From: Catonella morbi ATCC 51271
GTDB taxonomy: Bacteria; Bacillota; Clostridia; Lachnospirales; Lachnospiraceae
DNA length: 64,000 nucleotides
Assembly (NCBI RefSeq): GCF_000160035.2
Contig: NZ_KI535366.1
Span: forward strand, 85,471-149,470
Reading direction: 5' to 3'
Positions within the stretch are counted from its first letter, which is position 1. Every line of letters begins with the position of its first letter. Under the pieces are notes generated by a model. That model was not told where the DNA came from. It saw nothing but the letters and a program-made list of their open reading frames with translations, and ran no database searches. Made by a program: the position numbers and the translations under genes. Shown here piece after piece: positions 17,013-24,719 of the stretch.

Positions 17013-17801
17013 ATGGGAGAAGTTATTGTTATAACCTCCGGAAAAGGTGGTGTAGGTAAAACCACCACTACAGCCAATGTAGGTACCGGACTTGCTATGT
17101 TAGGTAAAAAAGTTGTTCTTATTGATACCGATATCGGCCTTAGAAACCTTGACGTAGTACTTGGGCTTGAGAACCGCATAGTTTATAATCTAGTAGATGT
17201 AATTGAACAGAATTGTAAAATTAAGCAGGCGCTTATTAAAGATAAAAGGTTTGAAACTCTTTATCTGCTTCCAAGTGCACAGACAAGAGATAAAGATGCT
17301 GTAAACCCTGAGCAAATGGTTTTACTTACAGAAGAATTAAGGAATGAGTTTGATTATATTATTCTTGATTGTCCTGCCGGAATTGAGCAGGGCTTTAAGA
17401 ATGCAATAGCGGGTGCAGACAGAGCGATTGTCGTAACCACACCTGAAGTTTCTGCGGTAAGAGATGCGGACAGAATCATAGGACTTCTTGAAGCAAATGA
17501 AATCGGAAAGACAGAACTTATCGTAAACAGAATACGTATGGACATGGTTAAAAGAGGCGACATGATGTCAAGTGAGGACGTACTTGATATCTTGGCTGTA
17601 AGCCTTCTCGGAGTTGTTCCCGATGATGAAAATATAGTTATTGCAACCAATACAGGTGAGCCGCTCGCAGGAAGTGATTCTCTTGCAGGACAGGCTTATA
17701 TGAATATATGTAAAAGAATAACGGGTGAGGAGATTCCTTTACTTGACCTTGAAAGTAAAAAAGGATTTTTGGCGCGTCTTGGAGAGTTATTTAAGAAGTA
17801 A
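17013..17801 (+). CDS. minD: Septum site-determining ATPase MinD
   Basis: 262 residues. Deviant Walker A SGKGGVGKTTTT with signature lysine K11 and K16, switch regions DTDIGLRNLD and DCPAGIEQG, and a C-terminal amphipathic helix KKGFLARLGELFKK that anchors it to membrane. Recruits MinC and is released by MinE, encoded next after 12 bases. Co-occurrence of MinE in a Gram-positive-type genome together with DivIVA at 24720 means both topological systems are present. Confidence 0.97.
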   Translation: MGEVIVITSGKGGVGKTTTTANVGTGLAMLGKKVVLIDTDIGLRNLDVVLGLENRIVYNLVDVIEQNCKIKQALIKDKRFETLYLLPSAQTRDKDAVNPEQMVLLTEELRNEFDYIILDCPAGIEQGFKNAIAGADRAIVVTTPEVSAVRDADRIIGLLEANEIGKTELIVNRIRMDMVKRGDMMSSEDVLDILAVSLLGVVPDDENIVIATNTGEPLAGSDSLAGQAYMNICKRITGEEIPLLDLESKKGFLARLGELFKK

Positions 17802-17813
17802 AGGAGTTAAGCT

Positions 17814-18089
17814 ATGAGTTTAATGGATTTTTTCAGAAAGAAATCTTCAGGACAGAAGGCTGTAGACAGACTGAAACTTGTATTGGTGTCAGACAGGTCA
17901 AACTGCTCTCCTGAGATTATGGAACAAATCAAGAATGATATAATTCAGGTTATTTCAAAATATGTTGAAATAGATGTTGAAGGACTTGATATTAAAATTG
18001 AACAAACAGAGTCAGAAACAGGAAATGTAACTGTTCCGGCAATTTGTGCCAGTATCCCTGTAAAAGAAATTAAAGGGAAAAGGTCATAA
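17814..18089 (+). CDS. minE: Cell division topological specificity factor MinE
   Basis: 91 residues, normal length. N-terminal LMDFFRKK membrane/MinD-interaction segment, then DRLKLVLVSDR, the conserved MinD-contact helix/strand, and a C-terminal topological domain with DIIQVISKYVEID. Preceded by AAAGGAG. Stimulates MinD ATPase to drive pole-to-pole patterning. Genes minC-minD-minE are consecutive. Confidence 0.95.
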   Translation: MSLMDFFRKKSSGQKAVDRLKLVLVSDRSNCSPEIMEQIKNDIIQVISKYVEIDVEGLDIKIEQTESETGNVTVPAICASIPVKEIKGKRS

Positions 18090-18098
18090 AGGATACCG

Positions 18099-19259
18099 AT
18101 GTTTAAAAATAAGAAGTATGATTTAAAAGATTTTAGCTTTTCCCTGCTGATAGCTGTATTGGTGCTTTGTTCCATCAGCATATTCTGTCTGTTTAAGTCG
18201 GAAGGCTTTGGCATGGCAAGGAGACAGCTTATAGGTGTTGCTTTAGGTGTTGTTGTAGCTCTGATAGGTGCTATGATTGATTATCACTTTATATGTAAAT
18301 TTGTTATATTATACTATATTATCGGAGTGATAATGCTGGTTATGGTTAAATTTACACGTTTTGGATTTGACCATAAAACAGGAGCTTTCAGGTGGCTAAG
18401 TATAGGTTCTACTGAAATACAGCCGTCGGAGCTTGTAAAAATAATTCTTATAGTGGTACTTGCGGTACTATTTACTAAAGTTCAGAATAAACTGAATAAG
18501 TGGAGTATATTTTTGCTATCCGGTATTATAATGTTTTTACCGACTTCACTTATTCTTATACAGACAGATCTTTCATCAAGCATGGTTTGCATATTTATTT
18601 TTGCCGTAATGATATTTATGGCAGGACTCAGTCTTAAGATTATCGGAATTACAGTAGCTGTATCAGTTCCTGTGGGTGTTGCTCTTTTCTGGTATGTAAT
18701 ACAACCGGGGCAAAAGCTTCTTACAATGAAGCAGCAAGAGAGAATACTTAGTTTTTTGGATCCTGAAAAATATGCTCTTACAGGACAGTATCAGCAGATT
18801 AATTCAGTAAATGCAATAGCTGCGGGTAAAGTCTTGGGAAAGACACTTTTAGGAGATACATCGGATTTCAGGCTTTATAATAAGGTTTACGTAAATGAAA
18901 GTGATTTCATTTTTTCGGTAATAGCAGAAGAATTAGGTTTTATAGGTTGTTTTTTTGTTATCGCCTTGTTTGCTTTCGTTGTTTTTAAATGTATAATGAT
19001 TGCCGGAAAAGCAAATGATATTACCGGCAAGATGATAGCTATAGGAGTGTCGGCTATGCTTATGTTTCAGTCTTTTGTAAACATAGGTGTTAATACAGCC
19101 CTGCTTCCGAATACAGGTTTACCGTTGCCGTTTATGAGTTATGGATTATCTTCTTTATTGAGTAATTTTTTGGGGATAGCTCTGGTTTTGAATGTAGGTC
19201 TTCAAAAATCAAAACATGGCTTGACTTTTAATACCGGTGAAAATGAAATATTATTTTAA
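18099..19259 (+). CDS. rodA: Rod shape-determining glycosyltransferase RodA (SEDS family)
   Basis: 386 residues with about ten membrane segments. SEDS marks: KTGAFRWLSIGSTEIQPSE-like motif in the first large loop, DPEKYALTGQYQQINSVNAIAAGKVLGKT in the extracellular loop and the C-terminal LPNTGLPLPFMSYGLSSLLSN. Polymerises lipid II with PBP2. FtsW or SpoVE would look similar; the location with mre, PBP2 and min genes favours RodA. Ten bases after minE. Confidence 0.93.
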   Translation: MFKNKKYDLKDFSFSLLIAVLVLCSISIFCLFKSEGFGMARRQLIGVALGVVVALIGAMIDYHFICKFVILYYIIGVIMLVMVKFTRFGFDHKTGAFRWLSIGSTEIQPSELVKIILIVVLAVLFTKVQNKLNKWSIFLLSGIIMFLPTSLILIQTDLSSSMVCIFIFAVMIFMAGLSLKIIGITVAVSVPVGVALFWYVIQPGQKLLTMKQQERILSFLDPEKYALTGQYQQINSVNAIAAGKVLGKTLLGDTSDFRLYNKVYVNESDFIFSVIAEELGFIGCFFVIALFAFVVFKCIMIAGKANDITGKMIAIGVSAMLMFQSFVNIGVNTALLPNTGLPLPFMSYGLSSLLSNFLGIALVLNVGLQKSKHGLTFNTGENEILF

Positions 19260-19286
19260 CAAATATTAATATATAAGGGGTGGATT

Positions 19287-19685
19287 ATGAACATTGGATT
19301 GGTTGCACATGATGCTAAAAAGAAGCTTATGCAGAATTTCTGCATAGCTTACAGAGGAATTTTAGGCAAGAATACTTTGTATGCAACAGGAACAACAGGT
19401 AGACTTATTGAAGAAGTTACCAATTTGAATGTGCATAAATATCTTGCAGGACATTTGGGGGGAGAGCAACAGATGGCTGCTCAAATCGATCACAACGAAA
19501 TAGACTTGGTTATATTTTTAAGAGATCCATTATCCTCAAAGACACATGAACCTAATATCAGTAATATCTTAAGACTTTGTGATATTAATAATATTCCTGC
19601 TGCTACTAATCTTGCGTCAGCAGAGCTTATGATTAAGGCTTTGGACAGGGGAGATCTTGACTGGAGAGAGTTGTATAAGTCATGA
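19287..19685 (+). CDS. mgsA: Methylglyoxal synthase
   Basis: 132 residues. Converts dihydroxyacetone phosphate to methylglyoxal and phosphate, a phosphate-sparing bypass of lower glycolysis. Signature pieces: LVAHDAKK at the N-terminus, TGTTGRLI, GHLGGEQQMAAQI and the catalytic-aspartate strand LVIFLRDPLSS. Ribosome site AAGGGGTGG. Its position after rodA is recurrent in Clostridia; the stop overlaps the next gene as ATGA. Confidence 0.96.
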   Translation: MNIGLVAHDAKKKLMQNFCIAYRGILGKNTLYATGTTGRLIEEVTNLNVHKYLAGHLGGEQQMAAQIDHNEIDLVIFLRDPLSSKTHEPNISNILRLCDINNIPAATNLASAELMIKALDRGDLDWRELYKS

Positions 19686-20671
19686 TAATAAAGATGAGGA
19701 AAATTATTCTTGTACTTTTAACGGGGATTATGCTTACAGGTTGCGGAAATGATAATATAGCATATTTCCCATACGGAGACAGTGGAAATACAGGGGGAGC
19801 TTATGAGGTAACAACTTCTGATACAGGGCTCTCTCTTATGTCTGACGGACTTTGTGTTTTGTCTGATAAGAATGTCAATAATTTAACAGACAAACCTTCT
19901 TTTAATGCAAAGTCGGTAATAGTTTCAAGCGATGAAGAAGCTATTTATTCAAAAAACTGTTTCAAAAAAATGTATCCTGCCAGCCTTACCAAGATGATGA
20001 CTGCTTATGTGGTTTTTGCTAAAGAAAAAAATCTGGACAGAACTGTTAAGATAGATGGTGAATCTATTAAAATTTCTGAACCGCTGGCAAAGAAGATAAG
20101 GTTGATGGATGGCGATGAAGTTACAATAAGGCAGCTTCTCAATGCGGCTTTAGTGACTTCGGCAAATGATGCTGCTAAGGCTTTGGCTGTTGCGGTAGCG
20201 GGAAGTGAAGAAAAGTTTGCCGCTCTTATGAATGAAGAAGCTAAAAAAATCGGGGCAACTCACAGCAGGTTTGTAAACAGTACAGGCCTTCATGACACAG
20301 CACATTACTCTACTTTATATGATTTATATCTGATTTTTAATGAACTTCTCAAAAATTCTGAATTTGTCAAGATAGTGAATCAGGGTTCGTATACTATGAA
20401 ACATAAGAACAGTGCAGGAGTTGAGGTTGTTAAAACAATGTCATCAACCAATCAGTATCTTGCGGGAGTCATGAAAGTGCCTGACGGATATACGGTCATA
20501 GGCGGTAAGACAGGTACTACGGATGAAGCGGGCTCTTGTATTCTTATGTCGTTTAAGTCATCTTCGGATAAAAAATATATAGTCGGAGTGCTGAAGGCAT
20601 CCGATGCGCTGAACCTCTACGCACAGCTTGGCACAGTTTTTGAAAACTTACCACAAAATATACCAAACTGA
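19682..20671 (+). CDS. D-alanyl-D-alanine carboxypeptidase, predicted lipoprotein (PBP5 class)
   Basis: 329 residues. Trims pentapeptide side chains of peptidoglycan outside the membrane. Signal sequence with lipobox LTGC (about residues 18-21) rather than the usual C-terminal amphipathic anchor, so it is probably lipid-anchored at the N-terminus. Serine-peptidase S11 motifs: SLTK in PASLTKMM, SAN in TSANDAAKA, and KTGT in GGKTGTTDEAGSC. The C-terminal beta-sandwich domain of PBP5 is missing, giving the short form. Overlaps mgsA by four bases; ATG 19694 is an alternative start. Confidence 0.93.
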   Translation: MIIKMRKIILVLLTGIMLTGCGNDNIAYFPYGDSGNTGGAYEVTTSDTGLSLMSDGLCVLSDKNVNNLTDKPSFNAKSVIVSSDEEAIYSKNCFKKMYPASLTKMMTAYVVFAKEKNLDRTVKIDGESIKISEPLAKKIRLMDGDEVTIRQLLNAALVTSANDAAKALAVAVAGSEEKFAALMNEEAKKIGATHSRFVNSTGLHDTAHYSTLYDLYLIFNELLKNSEFVKIVNQGSYTMKHKNSAGVEVVKTMSSTNQYLAGVMKVPDGYTVIGGKTGTTDEAGSCILMSFKSSSDKKYIVGVLKASDALNLYAQLGTVFENLPQNIPN

Positions 20672-20688
20672 TTGAATTTTATAATAAT

Positions 20689-20718
20689 TTGACATATAAT
20701 GTTATTGATTAATAAACT
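20689..20718 (+). promoter_or_regulatory. Promoter candidate for the P-loop gene
   Basis: Consensus -35 TTGACA (20689-20694), 18 bases, TAAACT (20713-20718). The -35 is perfect, the -10 matches four of six. It precedes a strong AAAGGAGG site and would start a new transcription unit after the carboxypeptidase. Confidence 0.45.
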
Positions 20719-20749
20719 TTTTATACTCATACTAAAGGAGGGTTTTACT

Positions 20750-21169
20750 ATGGTTAATATTGTTTGTGGGGAAAAGGGAAAAGGCAAAACAAAAGTAATT
20801 CTTGAGAAGGCTAATGAGGCAGTTAAAACTTCAGGGGGGAATGTTGTATTCTTAGATAAGGATCTGGCTCATATGTATGAACTTAACAATAAGATTCGTC
20901 TTATAAATGTCAAAGATTTTTTTGTGGCCAATTCAAGTGAATTTGTTGGATTTATTTGTGGAATTGTTTCACAGGATCATGATCTTGAGGCTATCTTCCT
21001 TGACAGTTTCTTAAAGATTTCCTGTACAGATAAAGATACTATGAAACCTGTTCTTGATAAAATAATTCAGGTTGCGGATAAGTATAGTGTAGATATAATT
21101 CTCAGTCTTTCGGTTAAAAGTGAGGATGTACCTGAGGAATATAAGCATAATGTGCTGGTTTCCTTATAG
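20750..21169 (+). CDS. Small P-loop NTPase-like protein, function unknown
   Basis: 139 residues starting at ATG 20750 behind AAAGGAGG; an upstream in-frame ATG at 20699 would put the ribosome site inside the gene and is rejected. Walker A GEKGKGKT near residue 7 and a Walker-B-like strand LEAIFLDSF about residue 82. No further domain; too short for a kinase with lid. Homologues next to HlyD-like and yggS genes are common in Lachnospiraceae, often mis-named after PilT. Role unknown. Confidence 0.7.
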   Translation: MVNIVCGEKGKGKTKVILEKANEAVKTSGGNVVFLDKDLAHMYELNNKIRLINVKDFFVANSSEFVGFICGIVSQDHDLEAIFLDSFLKISCTDKDTMKPVLDKIIQVADKYSVDIILSLSVKSEDVPEEYKHNVLVSL

Positions 21170-21188
21170 GAACAAAAGGTTAAATTTC

Positions 21189-21220
21189 AAACTGTCACAT
21201 TAATAAAGGTGTGGCAGTTT
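21189..21220 (+). terminator. Terminator-like hairpin before the HlyD-like gene
   Basis: AAACTGTCACA (21189-21199) pairs with TGTGGCAGTTT (21210-21220), one G-T pair, followed by GTTTATTT. It ends only nine bases before the ribosome site GGAGG of the next gene, and no promoter lies between, so it may act as partial terminator or attenuator rather than a full stop. Confidence 0.6.
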
Positions 21221-21241
21221 GTTTATTTGGAGGAATAGATA

Positions 21242-22654
21242 TTGGCTAAACAAAACTTGGCTAAGAAAAGAAAAAACAATGTTGTTCATTATGAAGACAG
21301 AAAACCGGCTAAAAAACATTTCAATGTAGGATATTTTTTGTTTTTCATTATATTTGTTTATATTTTAGGGCATACAGCAATTTTTATGTCCAGAGAAAAG
21401 ACTTCTGTATACAGGGTAGTGAGTGATGAAAAATCCGAAGTTATTAATACAACTGGGCTTGCGCTTAGAAAAGAAAGAATTTTTAAGTCTAAAGAAGCAG
21501 GCTATATTAACTATTATGTAAGCGGGAACTCCAGAGTACATAAGGGTGAGGTAGTATTTTCCATAGATAAAACAGGAAGCATTTACTCAAAACTTATGAT
21601 GGATGATCAGACCGATGAATCAGGTGAGAGGTTGACAGGTATATTACATCAGTTTCAGATTAATAGGGATGATAACTTTGGCAGTACATACAGCTTGAAG
21701 GAGTCTATGAATGAAACTGTAATGACCACATCGGGTAAAATGGTAATGGCTAAGCTTAATAAGGCAACAGATGCAAGTGAATATTTAAACTTAAACTATG
21801 CTGATGATAGTGGAATTGTTGTTTATGGAGCAGATGGGCTGGAAGACATGACAGAAGAAAAGATTACTCAGGATATATTTGAAAAACAAAATAGCTACAT
21901 ACTTAAGACGGCGGCTGAAAATGAAGGCAAGGTAGAAACCGGTGAGGCTGTGTATAAACTTATTTCGGATGAAGTTTGGAATGTAGTGGTTCCGATAAAC
22001 GAAACCCAGAAGGAACTTTTAAAAGAGAAAACCTATGTGGATGCAGTGGTTGATAATAAGGGATTTATTGCCAGAGCTCAAGCAAGAATAGCAGAAATAA
22101 ACGGTGGTAACTATTTGGTTCTGAAATTTTTTAATTATATGGTTGATTATGCTGATAAGAGATTTGTAAATATATACATAGTACTTAAAAGCATAACCGG
22201 CTTAAAAGTTCCAAAGTCATCTGTAGTGGAAAGGCAGGTATATGAGATTCCTGAAGAATACTATGTAGGTGGAGGGGGAAACAGAAGCGGAGGTTTTACG
22301 ATTCAGACCGTAGGCAAAAATAATGAAATTATAACCAAATATATTGAAACTGAAATATGCTACAAAGATGATAAAAATAAAATGATTTATATAGATCTGA
22401 ATGAAAGTTTTAAGCCCGGAGATGAGATTATAGAGCCTAATAGCGGTAATATTTATAAAATCAGTAAAACAAAACTGTTAAAAGGCGTGTATAATATAAA
22501 TAACGGTTACCCAAGATTCAGACATGTAGAGCCTGACACGGAAAATATAAACAGTGATGACAGTGAATATTATCTTATACCGAGTGATAAGGGCTATTTC
22601 TTAAATGAGTATGATAATATAATATTAAATGCTGACAAGGTTGGTAAGGAGTAG
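21242..22654 (+). CDS. HlyD-like membrane fusion family protein
   Basis: 470 residues. Basic cytoplasmic N-terminus (about 28 residues), one membrane segment (about 29-49), then a large extracytoplasmic part with a biotinyl-lipoyl-like hammerhead (FKSKEAGYINYYVSGNSRVHKGEVVFSIDKTG-like spacing) and beta-barrel repeats. Starts with TTG behind GGAGG. No ABC or RND partner is encoded nearby; in Lachnospiraceae this gene is a constant neighbour of yggS and sepF, which hints at an envelope or division role rather than export. Function inferred only. Confidence 0.75.
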   Translation: MAKQNLAKKRKNNVVHYEDRKPAKKHFNVGYFLFFIIFVYILGHTAIFMSREKTSVYRVVSDEKSEVINTTGLALRKERIFKSKEAGYINYYVSGNSRVHKGEVVFSIDKTGSIYSKLMMDDQTDESGERLTGILHQFQINRDDNFGSTYSLKESMNETVMTTSGKMVMAKLNKATDASEYLNLNYADDSGIVVYGADGLEDMTEEKITQDIFEKQNSYILKTAAENEGKVETGEAVYKLISDEVWNVVVPINETQKELLKEKTYVDAVVDNKGFIARAQARIAEINGGNYLVLKFFNYMVDYADKRFVNIYIVLKSITGLKVPKSSVVERQVYEIPEEYYVGGGGNRSGGFTIQTVGKNNEIITKYIETEICYKDDKNKMIYIDLNESFKPGDEIIEPNSGNIYKISKTKLLKGVYNINNGYPRFRHVEPDTENINSDDSEYYLIPSDKGYFLNEYDNIILNADKVGKE

Positions 22655-22655
22655 A

Positions 22656-23351
22656 ATGAGTATAACTGAAAATCTTAGTATGGTTGAAAATAAGATAGCG
22701 GCTGCCTGTAAGCGGGCAGGAAGAGAAAGAGATGAAGTAAAGCTGATAGCGGTAAGTAAAACACAGCCTGTGGAAGCTATCAGAGAAGCGATTGAGTACG
22801 GTATTAACTCTTTTGGAGAAAACAGAGTTCAGGAATTGAGGGAAAAAACAGAGATTATCAAGGATAATCTTGACTGGCATCTTATAGGACATCTCCAGAC
22901 CAACAAAGTAAAATATGTGGTTGGGAAGGTTTCGCTTATTCATTCACTTGAAAACATAAGACTGGCTGAGGCGCTGGATAAAGAAGCCGCTAAGCTTGGA
23001 ATTACGGTAGATGTACTTGCGGAAATCAATGTTGCAAAGGAAGCTTCCAAGTTTGGAGTAAATCCGGAAGATGCGGAGAATTTTATAAGGGAAGTGTCAA
23101 AATTTCCCAATATAAATATAAAAGGACTGATGACAGTGGCACCATATACCGATATATCAGAGGAGAATCGTAAATATTTTAGGCAACTAAAAAAAATAAT
23201 GGTTGACTTGAATAGCAAAAACATTCATAATGTGAGTATGAATGTCCTTTCGATGGGAATGACCGGTGATTATGAAGTAGCGATAGAAGAAGGGGCTACT
23301 TTAGTAAGAGTAGGTACCGGTATCTTTGGAAGCAGGAATTATGATATTTGA
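22656..23351 (+). CDS. yggS: PLP homeostasis protein YggS/PROSC
   Basis: 231 residues, alanine-racemase-like TIM barrel that carries pyridoxal phosphate without known catalysis. PLP lysine in LIAVSKTQP (about residue 36), then FGENRVQE, WHLIGHLQTNK, GLMTVAPYTD and the phosphate-binding SMGMTGDYEVAI. Start ATG 22656 follows TAAGGAGTAG; longer in-frame starts lie inside the previous gene. First gene of the classical yggS-sepF-ylmH-divIVA cluster. Confidence 0.94.
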   Translation: MSITENLSMVENKIAAACKRAGRERDEVKLIAVSKTQPVEAIREAIEYGINSFGENRVQELREKTEIIKDNLDWHLIGHLQTNKVKYVVGKVSLIHSLENIRLAEALDKEAAKLGITVDVLAEINVAKEASKFGVNPEDAENFIREVSKFPNINIKGLMTVAPYTDISEENRKYFRQLKKIMVDLNSKNIHNVSMNVLSMGMTGDYEVAIEEGATLVRVGTGIFGSRNYDI

Positions 23352-23374
23352 TTATAAGAAATAGGAGTGAATAT

Positions 23375-23926
23375 ATGTTTAAAAAGATTAGTCAAATTTT
23401 TAGTACAATTAAAGACGGTAATGATCTTGATGATGACTATGATGAGGATTATGATGATGAAATGGAGCAGGATGCTGTAGAGGAGTCAAGGTCAAGACTG
23501 AGCAGAAGAAGAACTGAATATGAAGATGACTATGATGATGAGGACGAGGAATATTCCACTTCATTTTTTGACAGAAAGAAGAAGACTGCAAAAGATAATC
23601 AGAAAGTTATACCTATAAGGCGAAGCAGTAAAACGGGAATTGAAGTCTGTGTTACTATGCCTAAAGGATTTGATGAGGTTGAGGATATTTGTGACAAACT
23701 GCTTGCAGGCTCAATAGTTGCGTTAAATCTTGAGGCTTTGGATACCATGGAAGCTCAGCGTATAGTGGACTTTGTATTCGGAACCATGCATGCAATCAAT
23801 GGAAAATTTAGAGCGGTATCTAAGTATGTCTACATCATTTCGCCTGAAAATGTTGAATTATCGGTAGAAAATGAGGAAGAGCTCATAGATACTTTATTTG
23901 CAGTACCTAAAATTAATGGTCAGTAA
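23375..23926 (+). CDS. sepF: Cell division protein SepF
   Basis: 183 residues. N-terminal amphipathic membrane anchor MFKKISQIF, then an unusually long acidic and arginine-containing linker (about residues 15-75, many DD, ED and EY pairs) and the C-terminal SepF core: KTGIEVCVTMPKGFDE, LEALDTMEAQRIVDFVFG, FRAVSKYVYIISPENVEL. Aligns and bundles FtsZ and tethers it to membrane. ATG 23375 is chosen for TAGGAG; earlier in-frame starts overlap yggS. Acts with YlmH and DivIVA encoded downstream. Confidence 0.93.
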   Translation: MFKKISQIFSTIKDGNDLDDDYDEDYDDEMEQDAVEESRSRLSRRRTEYEDDYDDEDEEYSTSFFDRKKKTAKDNQKVIPIRRSSKTGIEVCVTMPKGFDEVEDICDKLLAGSIVALNLEALDTMEAQRIVDFVFGTMHAINGKFRAVSKYVYIISPENVELSVENEEELIDTLFAVPKINGQ

Positions 23927-23927
23927 T

Positions 23928-24704
23928 ATGGATAAAGAAGATAATTTGGTATTCAGGCACCTGCTTGACTTGGCAAAGGTGTCTCATGCCGGGGATATCA
24001 GTGTTTTTTCAGATTTTCTAAATGTCAGGGAAGTTGCGGTTTTAAAAAGACAAGTAGCAGACCTTCCGGTTGGAAGGTTTTTCATTTTTGGAGGTATAGA
24101 AGACGCTGAAAGAGTGATGGTTTGCTTTCCGTCTTCGTATGAAGAGAGGGAAGATATTGACTTTCCTATAAGCTGTATAGAGATTCAAATTAAGAGTTCT
24201 AAGTTTGAAAGTAACTCTCTTACCCATAGGGATTTTCTTGGTGCTATACTCGGAGTTGGAATAGACAGAAAATTAATCGGCGATATTTATACGGTATCGG
24301 AAGATAAGAGTGTAGTCAAGGCCTTTGTTTTATGTCAAAATAAGATTACGGATTTTCTTATAAGTGAATTACATCAAATTGGAAGATGTCAGGTAAGTTG
24401 TACCAAAGTTGAAACCACAGACATTATGTCGGTGAGAAGGATTGAAGATAAGTACGGAACAGTTCCTTCACTCAGATTAGATGTAATTATCGGTGAAGCA
24501 TTGAATCTTTCAAGAACAAAGGTTAAGGCGTTAATTGACAGTGATAAGGTTGCTGTAAATTCCGCTCAGATATCATCAAGTCATTATCAGGTTATGCCAA
24601 AGGATATAATCTCTGTAAGAGGTTTTGGTAAATTTATATTTTACGAAAGTTTAGGACGGACGAAAAAAGACAGAATACAGATTCATTTAGGAAAATATTG
24701 CTAA
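23928..24704 (+). CDS. ylmH: YlmH-type S4-domain RNA-binding protein
   Basis: 258 residues. Family N-terminal domain (FRHLLDLAKVSH, then FFGGIED-like strand) and a C-terminal S4 RNA-binding domain (LRLDVIIGEALNLSRTKVKALIDSDKVAVN). In Bacillus YlmH binds the ribosome and helps rescue stalled ribosomes by handling obstructed large subunits. Start ATG 23928 lies one base after the sepF stop; no strong ribosome site, suggesting coupling. Membrane gene ylmG, often between sepF and ylmH, is absent. Confidence 0.9.
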   Translation: MDKEDNLVFRHLLDLAKVSHAGDISVFSDFLNVREVAVLKRQVADLPVGRFFIFGGIEDAERVMVCFPSSYEEREDIDFPISCIEIQIKSSKFESNSLTHRDFLGAILGVGIDRKLIGDIYTVSEDKSVVKAFVLCQNKITDFLISELHQIGRCQVSCTKVETTDIMSVRRIEDKYGTVPSLRLDVIIGEALNLSRTKVKALIDSDKVAVNSAQISSSHYQVMPKDIISVRGFGKFIFYESLGRTKKDRIQIHLGKYC

Positions 24705-24719
24705 TTATTAGGAGGGATT

